Shown piece by piece: positions 1 through 9,775 of a stretch of 64,000 nt of DNA. Each line of letters begins with the position of its first letter. Position 1 is the first letter of the stretch. The translations under genes were made by a program, and so were the position numbers. Below the pieces are notes generated by a model. The model did not search any database. It was given only the letters and a program-made list of their open reading frames with translations, and had not been told where the DNA came from. Source of the DNA: Chionis minor (lineage: Eukaryota > Chordata > Aves > Charadriiformes > Chionididae); assembly GCA_013398295.1 (NCBI GenBank), contig VZSF01001359.1:1-64000 (forward strand), given 5' to 3'.

Positions 1-1163
1 TAGAAGTGATCACAAACTGTCCCGAAGGCAAAGATTTTGGAATCCCACCAGAGGAGGTGGTATCATGTGCTGAGGAATCCCCACCATATAATGAACTCTC
101 AGATAATGAAAAACAGTATGCTTTGTTTTCTGATGGATCTTGTATTGTAGGAAAGCACCAAAGGTGGAAAGCTGCCATGTGGAGTCCTACACAACTAGTC
201 GCAGAAGCTGCTGAAGGACAAGGTGAATCAAGTCAATTTGCAGAGGTAAAAGACATCCAGCTGGCCTTAGACATTGTTGAATGAGAAAAGTGGCCAACAC
301 TCTATCACTATACCTACTCATGGATGGTGGCAAATACTCTGGGGGGGTGATTAAAACAGTGGAACCAGAGCAACTGGCAGCACCGAGGTAAAGCCATCTG
401 GGCTGATTGAACTGTGGCAAGATATTGCTGCCCGGCTAGGGAAACTAGTCGTAAAGGTATGTCATGTAGATGCCATGTACCCATGAGTCAGGCCACTGAG
501 GAACATCGAAACAATCAGCAAACGGACAAGGCTGCTAAAATTTCCCAGACAGACTTGGACTGGGAACATAAAGGTGAACTATTCTTAGCTCGGTGGGCCC
601 ATGGCACTTCAGGTCTTCAAGGAAGGGATGCAACATATAAATACGCCTGTGACTGAGGGGTGGGTTTAACCATGGACGCTATTGTGCAGGTTATCCGTGA
701 CTGTGAAATATGCGCTGAAATCAAGCAAGCTAAAATGTTAAAACTTTTGTGGTATGGGGAGCGATAGTTAAAATGTAAGTATTGGGAGGCTTGGCAAATT
801 GATTACACCACACTCCCTCAAACCTGCCAGGATAAGCGCCGTGTGCTTACAATGGTGGAAACAAGCACTGGATGGTTGGAAACCTATGCCATACCCTGTG
901 CCACTGCCCAGAATACCATCCTGGGCCTTGAGAAGCAAATCTTGTGGTGACATGGTACTCCAGAAAGAATTGAGTCAGATAATGGGACTCATTTGAAAAA
1001 CAATCTAATAAGTAATTGGGCTAAAGAACATGGCATTGAGTGGATATATCATATCCCCTATCATGCACCAGCTTCTGGGAAAACTGAGCGATACAATGGA
1101 CTGGTAAAAACCACTCTGAAAGCAATGGGGGGTGGAATTTTAAAAATTGGGACATGCATTTAG
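1..1163 (+). pseudogene. Endogenous retrovirus pol remnant: RNase H and integrase catalytic core
   Basis: This is a decayed avian ERV pol gene, entering the window from the left. One reading frame (codons starting at 6, 9, 12...) carries recognisable RNase H and integrase sequence. The RNase H part shows an FSDGS motif with Asp at 132-134 and a Glu at 243-245. The integrase part shows a zinc-finger His at 600-602 and a CEIC pair at 702-713. Its catalytic triad is Asp 801-803, Asp 978-980 and Glu 1086-1088, giving exact D,D-35-E spacing. The frame is broken by stops at 282, 348, 408, 654, 765, 948 and 1161, and local frame disturbance is likely around 410-475. No functional enzyme can be made. 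The family assignment rests on motif order and spacing; the exact ERV class is not settled, although the absence of env downstream fits ERVL-like elements. Confidence 0.88.
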
Positions 1164-1450
1164 CGCAAGCTACCTGGTTAGCTAATACCAGGGGATCCAT
1201 CAGTCAAGCTGGTCCTGCTCAATCAGACCTTTTAAATACTGAAGAAGGGGATAAAGTCCCTGTGGTGCATGAAAGGAATTTGTTAGGGAAAGCTGTTTGG
1301 GTTTTTCCTGCTTCAGGCAAAGACAAACCCATTTGTGGGACTGTTTTTGCTCAAGGACCTGGATGTACTTGGGGGGTGATGCTGGAAAATGGGGAAGTTC
1401 AACATATACCAGAAGGAAATTTAAGTCTTGGTGAGAATACTCAATTTTGA
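1154..1450 (+). pseudogene. ERV integrase C-terminal region, frame-shifted
   Basis: This 98-codon open stretch lies in a different frame from the integrase core and overlaps its last stop at 1161. It therefore continues the same pol gene after a frameshift between about 1130 and 1160. It is basic to neutral, contains LLGKAVWV and GPGCTWGV segments of the type found near the end of avian ERV integrases, and closes at a TGA at 1448-1450. No env-like open frame follows before the LTR, so pol appears to be the last gene of the element. The Met at 1158 region is only the first ATG in this frame and is unlikely to be a real start. Confidence 0.75.
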
Positions 1451-1732
1451 GCAGTATAATATTAATTGTTGCATAATACTAACAGTGTTCCATAAGTATT
1501 TTTCAGGATAACATAATGTTGATGAAATCTGAGCTAGCTTCATCAAGTGGTGTCCAGCAAGACTCTTTGAGATGGACTTGAGAAGAGCAAGACTACACTT
1601 GGGCAAGAACCACAACAAATTGTATACCATCTTTCCTGCCCTGAGATGAGATCCTGCAATCATGAACTAAATGGACGTAACAGAACTTTTGTATATAAAA
1701 ACAAATCATAGATGAGTGACCTGCATGCATCC

Positions 1733-1804
1733 GTCTGTCTGTCTGTCTGTCTATCTATCTCTCTATCTCTCTATCTATCTCTCTATCTCTCTATCTCTCT
1801 ATCT
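1733..1804. repeat. (GTCT/ATCT)n tetranucleotide microsatellite
   Basis: The array begins with GTCT units, changes to ATCT, and then alternates ATCT with CTCT. The unit drift indicates old slippage with point mutation. It lies inside the ERV internal region between pol and the 3' LTR. Confidence 0.95.
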
Positions 1805-1870
1805 ACGTGTGTATAGATTTAATAGATAAGAAGCAATAGTAATCTGAACAAGATGCAAATGGTATGGAAT

Positions 1871-1881
1871 AAGGGGTGAAA
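1871..1881 (+). promoter_or_regulatory. Polypurine tract (plus-strand primer site)
   Basis: AAGGGGTGAAA sits directly against the TG that opens the LTR, which is where retroviruses place the RNase H-resistant purine run that primes plus-strand DNA. A single T interrupts it. Its position supports reading the following LTR as the 3' LTR of the pol-bearing element. Confidence 0.65.
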
Positions 1882-2163
1882 TGTGCTGGTTTGAGGTAAA
1901 ACAGGACCAATTTTGTTCAGTCTTTCTATCAGGCACCAGTGCCTGCTGGTGACGCGATTGTCATCCTGGGAGCTTGATACGGTTTTGTATATATTTCATT
2001 ATTTTCTTTTTATTATTTTCTTCTTTATGTTTCATTAAAGTAGTTTAATTCTTCCTAAACTAGCCTCTCTTCTCTCTCTCCTGCTTGGCAGAGTATGCTT
2101 GGCAGGAGAGAGGGAATATCTGTCACTCGGCTTTCTTGGGCCAATCAGGCCCAAATCACGACA
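1882..2163 (+). mobile_element. ERV 3' LTR, about 282 bp, probably U3-deleted
   Basis: The element opens with TGTGCTGG and closes with CACGACA, giving the usual TG...CA ends. An ATTAAA polyadenylation signal lies at 2034-2039. The first 39 bases match the LTR start at 53291 at 37 positions, then the two diverge abruptly. That suggests this copy has lost most of U3, because the other copy runs on for about 300 bp before a TATA-like motif. The 11-bp arms at 2074-2084 and 2102-2112 can form a hairpin in the R/U5 part. The matching 5' LTR would lie left of the window, so no TSD can be checked. Confidence 0.8.
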
Positions 2164-2307
2164 CTATCTCACATGCAAAATATGCCCATGATACTCTTTG
2201 TTTTCTTGTAAAGAAGGATTACAGTTAATGAAACATGGCTACTTAATACCAGATAGCTTTCCCTGGAAGCTTGTGACTCTGTAAGGAAAAATACTAAATA
2301 ACTCTTC

Positions 2308-4278
2308 ATAATGTCGTCATCTAAGACTGCCTACTGCTACAGGCACCAGGAACACTGATGATCATTTTGTTTTGTCATAAATCATAGTTTTTAAGGATTT
2401 TGATGTTCAATTAACAGGATGTATTAGGAATGAACAGGGAAACACTTGCGAAATGCCTCAAAGAAATTAGAGCATGTTCTTCTAAGAGGGTGACACAGTC
2501 AGTAGCCCAGCTGAAGTGCCTCTGTACCAATGCACGCAGCATGGGTAGCAAGCAGGAGATGGAAGCCACCGTGCAGCTAGAAAGTTATGATCTAGTCTCT
2601 ATCACTGAAATTTGATGGGATGAATCACAGGACTAGAGCATTACAATTGACGGCTACAGACTGTTCAGAAAGGACAGGGAAGGAAAGAAAGGTGAGGTGG
2701 TTACCCTCAACATAAAAAAAAATAAAAATGGATTGACTACACAGAGCTGTCTTTGAAAAACAGTGATGAAGAGGTTGAGAGCTTATGGGTAGAAGTTAGG
2801 GGCCAAGCTACCAAAAGGAACTTCATGGTTAGTGTTTACTGCTGGCCACCCGATCAAGGGGAGGATGTTGACAAAGCGTTCTTACTTCAAATACAGGCGG
2901 CATCATATTTGCAGGCTCTGATCCTGCTGGGAGGATTAAATCACCCTGACATCTGCTGGAAAAGTGGCACAGCAAGCTGTAATCAGTCCAGGAGACTCTT
3001 GGAGAGAGTCAAGGATAATTTTTTTAATCCAGATGATAGACAGCCTGACCAGAGGAGAAGTGTTACTAGACCTGCTGCTCGACAACATGAAATAACTAAT
3101 TAGGTATGTCACGATTGGTGGCAGCCTTGGCTGCAGTAATGATGCCCTGGTGGAATTCACAGTCGTGAGGGATGTGTGCCACATGAAGTGAAGAGTCAGG
3201 ACCCTGAGTTTTAAGAACTTTCTTTTTTTTTTGAGGGATTAGTGGATGGGACCCCTTGTGAAAATGTCCTCAGGAAAAAAGGAGCTGAACAGAGCTGGCA
3301 GCTCTTTAAGGAGTTGGGTTTTTTTAGAGCACAGGAGTAGGCAAGGGAGGCGGGAGATAAGCATGACTAAGTGAGGACTTCCTGATTGAACTAAAGTGTA
3401 AGAAGGAAGTGAGTGAAAAGGCAGCAGAACCTGGGACATGTGTCCTGGGAAGACTATAGGGGTGTTGCCTAGATGAGTAGGGATAAGATCAGGAAACCTG
3501 AGGATCATTTGGAGCTCTATTTGGCAAGAAATGTGAAGAATAATAAGGGCTTCTACAGGTATGTTGGTCAGAAAAGGAAGAGTAAAGTAAATATACCACC
3601 CTTGATAAATAAAACAAGAGAGCTGGTGACAACAGGCATGGAGAAGTCTGAGTTTTGCCTCAGTTTTCCCTGGCGATCACTCTTCCTACATCTCTCAAGT
3701 TCCTGAACCTCAAGGCAGAGCACAATTTCCCTTCCATTGTAAGAGACTAGGTTCAAGAACACCTGAGGAACCTGAACAAGTCCATGAGACCCAATGAGAT
3801 ACATCCCAGGGTCCTGAGGCTGATGTAGACACTAAGACACTCTCATATTAGAAAAGTTGTGGCAGTCAGATGAAGTCACCAGTGACTGGAGAAAAGGGAA
3901 TATCACATCCATTTTTGAAAAGATTAATAAGGAGGATCCTGGGAACTATGGACCAGTCAGCCTCACCTCAGTGCCTAGTAGTACCATGCAGCAGATCCTC
4001 TTGGAAGCTATGTCGAAACATATGGAAGACTGGAAGGTGATGAAGAACAGCCAATATGGCTTCATCAAGGGCAAATTGTGGCTGACCAGCCTAGTGTCAT
4101 TCTATGATGGAGTGACTGCAACAGTAGATGAGGGAACTACAGCTGCCATCTACCCAGACTTCTGTAAGGCCTTTGATACAGTCCCTCACAGCTTTCTTGT
4201 CACTAAATTGGAGACACGGTTTTGATAGATGGACTGGTGGAATGATAAGGAATTGGCTGGATGGCCGTGTCCAAAGAG
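2308..4278. repeat. Exact direct repeat, copy A (likely assembly duplication)
   Basis: This 1,971-bp block appears identical to 4280-6250 with a constant offset of 1,972. Every open frame inside it recurs unchanged at that offset. Copy A stops at a single N (4279), while copy B runs on into further CR1 sequence after 6250. Identity over old, stop-riddled CR1 sequence plus an N at the joint points to an unmerged contig overlap rather than a biological duplication. Confidence 0.95.
2410..4278 (+). mobile_element. CR1 LINE, ORF2 endonuclease and RT start (copy A, cut at N)
   Basis: CR1 is a non-LTR retrotransposon whose ORF2 encodes an AP-like endonuclease and a reverse transcriptase. Here the endonuclease is seen in broken frames: 2430-2615, with LKCLCTNARSM near its end, and 2753-3103, with a YCWPPDQ segment and NHPDICW where GDFNHPDICW is usual. 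A later stretch at 3473-3706 carries the linker motif NNKGFYRYV. RT begins at 3857-4225, with [12 protein letters not shown] and [10 protein letters not shown]. Stops and indels separate all these segments, so the copy is dead. The 5' edge is approximate; ORF1 is absent. The copy ends artificially at the N and continues correctly only in copy B. Confidence 0.9.
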
Positions 4279-4279
4279 N
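4279..4279. other. Single N at contig-like join
   Basis: One ambiguous base separates the two identical repeat copies. The bases before it match those ending at 6250, and the bases after it match those beginning at 2308. Confidence 0.97.
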
Positions 4280-6250
4280 ATAATGTCGTCATCTAAGACT
4301 GCCTACTGCTACAGGCACCAGGAACACTGATGATCATTTTGTTTTGTCATAAATCATAGTTTTTAAGGATTTTGATGTTCAATTAACAGGATGTATTAGG
4401 AATGAACAGGGAAACACTTGCGAAATGCCTCAAAGAAATTAGAGCATGTTCTTCTAAGAGGGTGACACAGTCAGTAGCCCAGCTGAAGTGCCTCTGTACC
4501 AATGCACGCAGCATGGGTAGCAAGCAGGAGATGGAAGCCACCGTGCAGCTAGAAAGTTATGATCTAGTCTCTATCACTGAAATTTGATGGGATGAATCAC
4601 AGGACTAGAGCATTACAATTGACGGCTACAGACTGTTCAGAAAGGACAGGGAAGGAAAGAAAGGTGAGGTGGTTACCCTCAACATAAAAAAAAATAAAAA
4701 TGGATTGACTACACAGAGCTGTCTTTGAAAAACAGTGATGAAGAGGTTGAGAGCTTATGGGTAGAAGTTAGGGGCCAAGCTACCAAAAGGAACTTCATGG
4801 TTAGTGTTTACTGCTGGCCACCCGATCAAGGGGAGGATGTTGACAAAGCGTTCTTACTTCAAATACAGGCGGCATCATATTTGCAGGCTCTGATCCTGCT
4901 GGGAGGATTAAATCACCCTGACATCTGCTGGAAAAGTGGCACAGCAAGCTGTAATCAGTCCAGGAGACTCTTGGAGAGAGTCAAGGATAATTTTTTTAAT
5001 CCAGATGATAGACAGCCTGACCAGAGGAGAAGTGTTACTAGACCTGCTGCTCGACAACATGAAATAACTAATTAGGTATGTCACGATTGGTGGCAGCCTT
5101 GGCTGCAGTAATGATGCCCTGGTGGAATTCACAGTCGTGAGGGATGTGTGCCACATGAAGTGAAGAGTCAGGACCCTGAGTTTTAAGAACTTTCTTTTTT
5201 TTTTGAGGGATTAGTGGATGGGACCCCTTGTGAAAATGTCCTCAGGAAAAAAGGAGCTGAACAGAGCTGGCAGCTCTTTAAGGAGTTGGGTTTTTTTAGA
5301 GCACAGGAGTAGGCAAGGGAGGCGGGAGATAAGCATGACTAAGTGAGGACTTCCTGATTGAACTAAAGTGTAAGAAGGAAGTGAGTGAAAAGGCAGCAGA
5401 ACCTGGGACATGTGTCCTGGGAAGACTATAGGGGTGTTGCCTAGATGAGTAGGGATAAGATCAGGAAACCTGAGGATCATTTGGAGCTCTATTTGGCAAG
5501 AAATGTGAAGAATAATAAGGGCTTCTACAGGTATGTTGGTCAGAAAAGGAAGAGTAAAGTAAATATACCACCCTTGATAAATAAAACAAGAGAGCTGGTG
5601 ACAACAGGCATGGAGAAGTCTGAGTTTTGCCTCAGTTTTCCCTGGCGATCACTCTTCCTACATCTCTCAAGTTCCTGAACCTCAAGGCAGAGCACAATTT
5701 CCCTTCCATTGTAAGAGACTAGGTTCAAGAACACCTGAGGAACCTGAACAAGTCCATGAGACCCAATGAGATACATCCCAGGGTCCTGAGGCTGATGTAG
5801 ACACTAAGACACTCTCATATTAGAAAAGTTGTGGCAGTCAGATGAAGTCACCAGTGACTGGAGAAAAGGGAATATCACATCCATTTTTGAAAAGATTAAT
5901 AAGGAGGATCCTGGGAACTATGGACCAGTCAGCCTCACCTCAGTGCCTAGTAGTACCATGCAGCAGATCCTCTTGGAAGCTATGTCGAAACATATGGAAG
6001 ACTGGAAGGTGATGAAGAACAGCCAATATGGCTTCATCAAGGGCAAATTGTGGCTGACCAGCCTAGTGTCATTCTATGATGGAGTGACTGCAACAGTAGA
6101 TGAGGGAACTACAGCTGCCATCTACCCAGACTTCTGTAAGGCCTTTGATACAGTCCCTCACAGCTTTCTTGTCACTAAATTGGAGACACGGTTTTGATAG
6201 ATGGACTGGTGGAATGATAAGGAATTGGCTGGATGGCCGTGTCCAAAGAG
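4280..6250. repeat. Exact direct repeat, copy B
   Basis: This is the second copy of the 1,971-bp block. It is continuous with the rest of the CR1 on its right, whereas copy A is continuous with unique DNA on its left. One copy is enough to explain both flanks. Confidence 0.95.
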
Positions 6251-7257
6251 TTACTGTCAACAGCTCGATGTCCAGGTGGAAATCTGTAACAAGTGGTGTT
6301 CCTTAAAGGTCCATACTGGGACCAATAGTATTTAATATCTTCACCAATGACATAGACAGTAGGATTGAGTGTACCTTCAACACCAAGCTGAAATCAAGCT
6401 GAGTGGTGTAGTTGATATGTTAGAGGGAAAAGGGTGCCATCCAGAGGGACCTTGACGTGCTTGAAGAGTGGACCTGTGTGAACCTCATGAAGTTCAACAA
6501 GACTAAGTGCAAAGTCCTGCACCTGCATCAGGACGATCCACAATATCAGTGCAGGCTGGGGGATGAACTGATTGAGAGCAGCCCTGTGGAGTGGACTTGG
6601 GGATATCGGTGGATGAAAAACTGGCTATGAGTCAGCAATGTATGCTTACAGCCCAGAAAGCCAATTGTAACATGGGATGCATCAAAAGAGGCATGGTCAG
6701 CAGGTCAAGGGAGGTAATATTCATCCTCTACTCTGATCTCATGCAGTACCTGCAGTACTGTATCCGGGTCTGGGGTCTCCAGCACAAGCAAGACATGGAC
6801 CTGTTAGAGTGGGTCTTGAGAGGGGTCCATGAAAATGATCAGATTGCTGGAATTCCTTCTCCTATGAAGAAAGGCTGAGAGAGTTGGGGTTGTTCAGTCT
6901 GGAGGAGAGACAGTTTCAGGGAGACCTTATTATGGCCTTTCATATATAAAGGGGGCTTATAAGAAAGGTGGAGAAAGACTTTTTACCAGGGCCTGTAGTG
7001 ACATGACAAGGGGCAGTGGTTTCAAACTGAAAGAGTGGAGATTTAGATCTGATATAAGGAAGGAAGTTTTACAATGAGAGTGATGAGACACTGGAACAGG
7101 TTGCCCAGAGAAGTTGCAGATGTCCCATGTTTGGAAGTGTTCAGGTCGGACAGGGCTTATAGCAACCTGATCTAATGAAAGATTCCTCTTCCTATGGCAA
7201 AGGGGTTGGACCAGATGACCCCTTCCAACACAAATCATTCTCTGATTCTCTGATTTT
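4382..7257 (+). mobile_element. CR1 LINE, near-full ORF2 to 3' end (copy B)
   Basis: This is the complete version of the preceding CR1. It carries endonuclease remnants (4402-4587, 4725-5075), the linker (5445-5678) and RT start (5829-6197), then unique sequence after 6250. That unique part has the RT thumb-like region at 6591-6878 with [13 protein letters not shown] and ends in three ATTCTCTG-type units at about 7236-7257. Those units are the CR1 3' signature, recognised by the CR1 RT in place of a poly(A) tail. At roughly 2.9 kb it is the longest CR1 in the window. Many stops and frameshifts show it is inactive. Confidence 0.92.
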
Positions 7258-7348
7258 ATGTTTTATATTAATTTTTTAGAGACTGAGAACATTATGTAGC
7301 TTGTAATACAAAGGAGCAGAGAGCAAATTTTCTTATTTTCCCTTCTAG

Positions 7349-7353
7349 GCTTA
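7349..7353. repeat. Target-site duplication, left (GCTTA)
   Basis: This 5-bp flank of the solo LTR is identical to 7941-7945. Confidence 0.8.
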
Positions 7354-7940
7354 TGTTGCAGATGGAGGGATGCAATTCATTCGTAGAGAGAAGCAGCGAT
7401 ACATTTATTCATACAAAACAGGGATTTAAGAAAGTTTGATAGTAAATGTAACAGTGTTTTAACAAGATGTGATGGCAAGGTACATTTGGTTATCTACTGC
7501 ATAGACGACAGGGTCAGACAGAACTGTCAGGGAGACCTTCCTGTTGAGTCAAGGTTCAGAAAGGACACCCTTGCTTTCTAAACTCGCTCTCAGAGAAGAG
7601 TCATGGTGCAGCTGGATCCAGTCCTAGTCCCAGACACGGTCAACAGTTAATGTCTAAAGGATTATATCTGCACAACCAATCCTTTATATCACTTAGCTAA
7701 TATTTTAAAGTTTAGCATGCTATTAGTCACTTACTGAGGATCTGTTGCAGCAAGGAATCTCTGAACCTCAAGAAGTAACCCTGAGGGCATCCATACTCAA
7801 GGGGAGATCCTGTCGGGCAGCCCATCACCAGCTCAAAGTGCTCTTGGGCTGTTCACTATTTATGGGGGTAAGATGACTGACCTATAGTCATATTTGCATA
7901 TTGACCAATGCAATTACGTCTGGGGGAGGACACCATCACA
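7354..7940 (-). mobile_element. Solo ERV LTR with perfect 5-bp target-site duplication
   Basis: Read on the minus strand, the LTR starts TGTGATGG at 7940 and ends TGCAACA at 7354, a length of 587 bp. The flanks 7349-7353 and 7941-7945 are both GCTTA on the plus strand, a perfect 5-bp TSD. Minus-strand promoter-like motifs are an ACGT core (7913-7920), a CCAAT-type box (about 7902-7908), an ATGCAAAT octamer (7892-7899) and an ATAAATA TATA-like box (7857-7863). An AATAAA signal lies at 7404-7409, about 50 bp before the end, so R would be long and U5 short. No internal ERV sequence adjoins it, which fits LTR-LTR recombination. The 5-bp TSD fits ERVL or some class I elements. Confidence 0.85.
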
Positions 7941-7945
7941 GCTTA
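7941..7945. repeat. Target-site duplication, right (GCTTA)
   Basis: This 5-bp flank of the solo LTR is identical to 7349-7353. Confidence 0.8.
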
Positions 7946-9475
7946 AATGGTTCTTTCAGTCTTAACACATCTGAGAAGTATACAGCATCCTAGGGCGGCA
8001 CCGACCCGAGACTGCACATTCAATTTTAGCAAAACTGTAAACTAGTTTTCCTGCCGCCTCCATCTCTTTCATGTCCATGACCACTCTGGGTACACAACGC
8101 AGGCAGAAACTGTAACACCTTTTGAAAACTACAATGTTAATCACCTTTGTGTCATACAGTGAGCTCAAAAGCTCATCAGTAGGTAGACCTACACACAGCT
8201 AATATGCCCCTGATTGTCTGCAGTTTCAGGGGTAAGATCTAAGATGCAAAACATTTCTGGGTTTGTGTTTCTTAAAGAAAATCCTTATCAAGATCCAGTT
8301 TTCTGTTGATGAACGGTAATTCACACACGTGGACAATTTTTCCAGGATTTAACTAGACCTGTTAGTGAAAAATGCCTTCAGTTCAGTCACAATTTTGGTG
8401 AAGATATCTATTTCTTATAAAGCAAAGCCATGCTCTCCATTGTAATTTAGTAAAATAAGACAACTGGATAGCTGTTCTTGAAAGCTAGCTGTTCTTTGCA
8501 TGCTTTATACATGCTCTGCAAATCCTGGGAAGATTAGCATTCAAAGGACTTCCAGAGGACCCTTCTGTTGATTCCCCAGGAATCCCCCTGAGCTAGAAAA
8601 TGTCACCTTCAGAAAACTGGAGATGTTTTTGATCAATTCCTCTCTTGTATATCTTTTCTTTTATATTTGCATTATTTTATAGTTAATGTTAAAGTTCTTA
8701 ATAAAAAAATAATGCAGACTTAAAAATGGAAGTATGAAGAAAACTCAAAAATAAGCTGGACCTAATTTTTTGGCTACCTGCAATTTTTTCAAGACTGTAA
8801 CCTAAATTTATAATAACTTGTTACAATTTGAAATAATTTTATTTGAAAATAAGTGCTTAAATAACCCAAACAAAATCAGAGGAAAAGACAGAGTGGGAGA
8901 AAGAAAAGGCAGAAATGTGACAGCTTCATACAGATAGCCCAGCCACTTATATATCTCACACTAAACATGAGTCCGAGAGGATTTTTTCAAATATCATAGA
9001 TTATCTGAGTGAAAATAAGATAATTCAAAAATCTGTCTTTAATTTCTTTGAGTCTAATGAATGTCTGAAACTGAGAAGATAATATTACACAGAGTATTCT
9101 GAAATTAATATTTTTGTCCTCTCCAGGACGCAGAAATAGATAATTCTTCAAAGCTTAACAGAACATTTCTTAAAACACATGCCACATTTTTTAAACTATT
9201 AAATTTAGGAGGTTTGGGGGTTTTTTTGTTGGGTCTTTCTTCACATAAATTTGGAAAATATTTTAGGTCATCCCATGTCTTATCAGGTCAGTTTGTTTCA
9301 TTGTTGATGACTATGTTATGTAAAATATTTTAGGTAAAGCTATTTTACTATTATGCTTTGTATGCAGTCAAAGGTTTTCTTTTCTTCACTGATAAATTGT
9401 TGCATATTTCAATTTCTCCCTCTGCCTGAATTTTAGCTCTTATATCATGAAACAATTGATAAAAATCCTACATAG
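7946..9475. other. Unique AT-rich DNA, no gene seen
   Basis: No open frame above about 70 codons resembles a protein, and no repeat is recognised. The stretch contains ordinary A/T runs only. Confidence 0.6.
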
Positions 9476-9775
9476 ATGATCTTTCTCTTCTCCCAAGTAA
9501 CAAGCAATAGGAAAAGAGGAAGCAGCCTCAAGTTGCACCAAGGGAGGTTTATATTGGGTATCAGGAAAAATTTCTTCACTGAAAGGATTATCAAACACTG
9601 GAACAGGCTGCCCAGGGAAGTGGTGGAATTGCCATCCCTAGAGGAATCTAAAAGACAGGTAAACGTGGTGCTTAGGGACATGGTTTACGGGCGGGTTTGG
9701 CCATGTTAGGTTGATGATTGGACTCGATGATCTTAAAGGCCCCTTCCAAGCCAGATGATTCTATGATTCTATGAT
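9476..9775 (+). mobile_element. CR1 LINE 3' fragment
   Basis: This is a 5'-truncated CR1 tail of about 300 bp. A 77-codon open stretch (9476-9709) covers the ORF2 C-terminus, with the conserved [16 protein letters not shown] segment. The 3' end is the doubled ATTCTATG unit. The wording matches the 39.3-39.59 kb copy, suggesting the same CR1 subfamily. Confidence 0.93.

Larger units (their letters stand above)
1451..1881 (+). other. ERV 3' internal leader between pol and 3' LTR
   Basis: About 430 bp separates the end of pol from the 3' LTR. It contains no open frame of note and no env-like sequence, but it holds a tetranucleotide microsatellite and ends in a polypurine tract. The short distance suggests an env-less element or an env deletion. 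Confidence 0.6.

Noticed and set aside
3239..3508. Minus-strand open frames within the CR1 copies (also 5211-5480, 2936-3184 and others)
   Set aside because: They are shadows of CR1 ORF2 on the other strand and recur exactly in the duplicated block.
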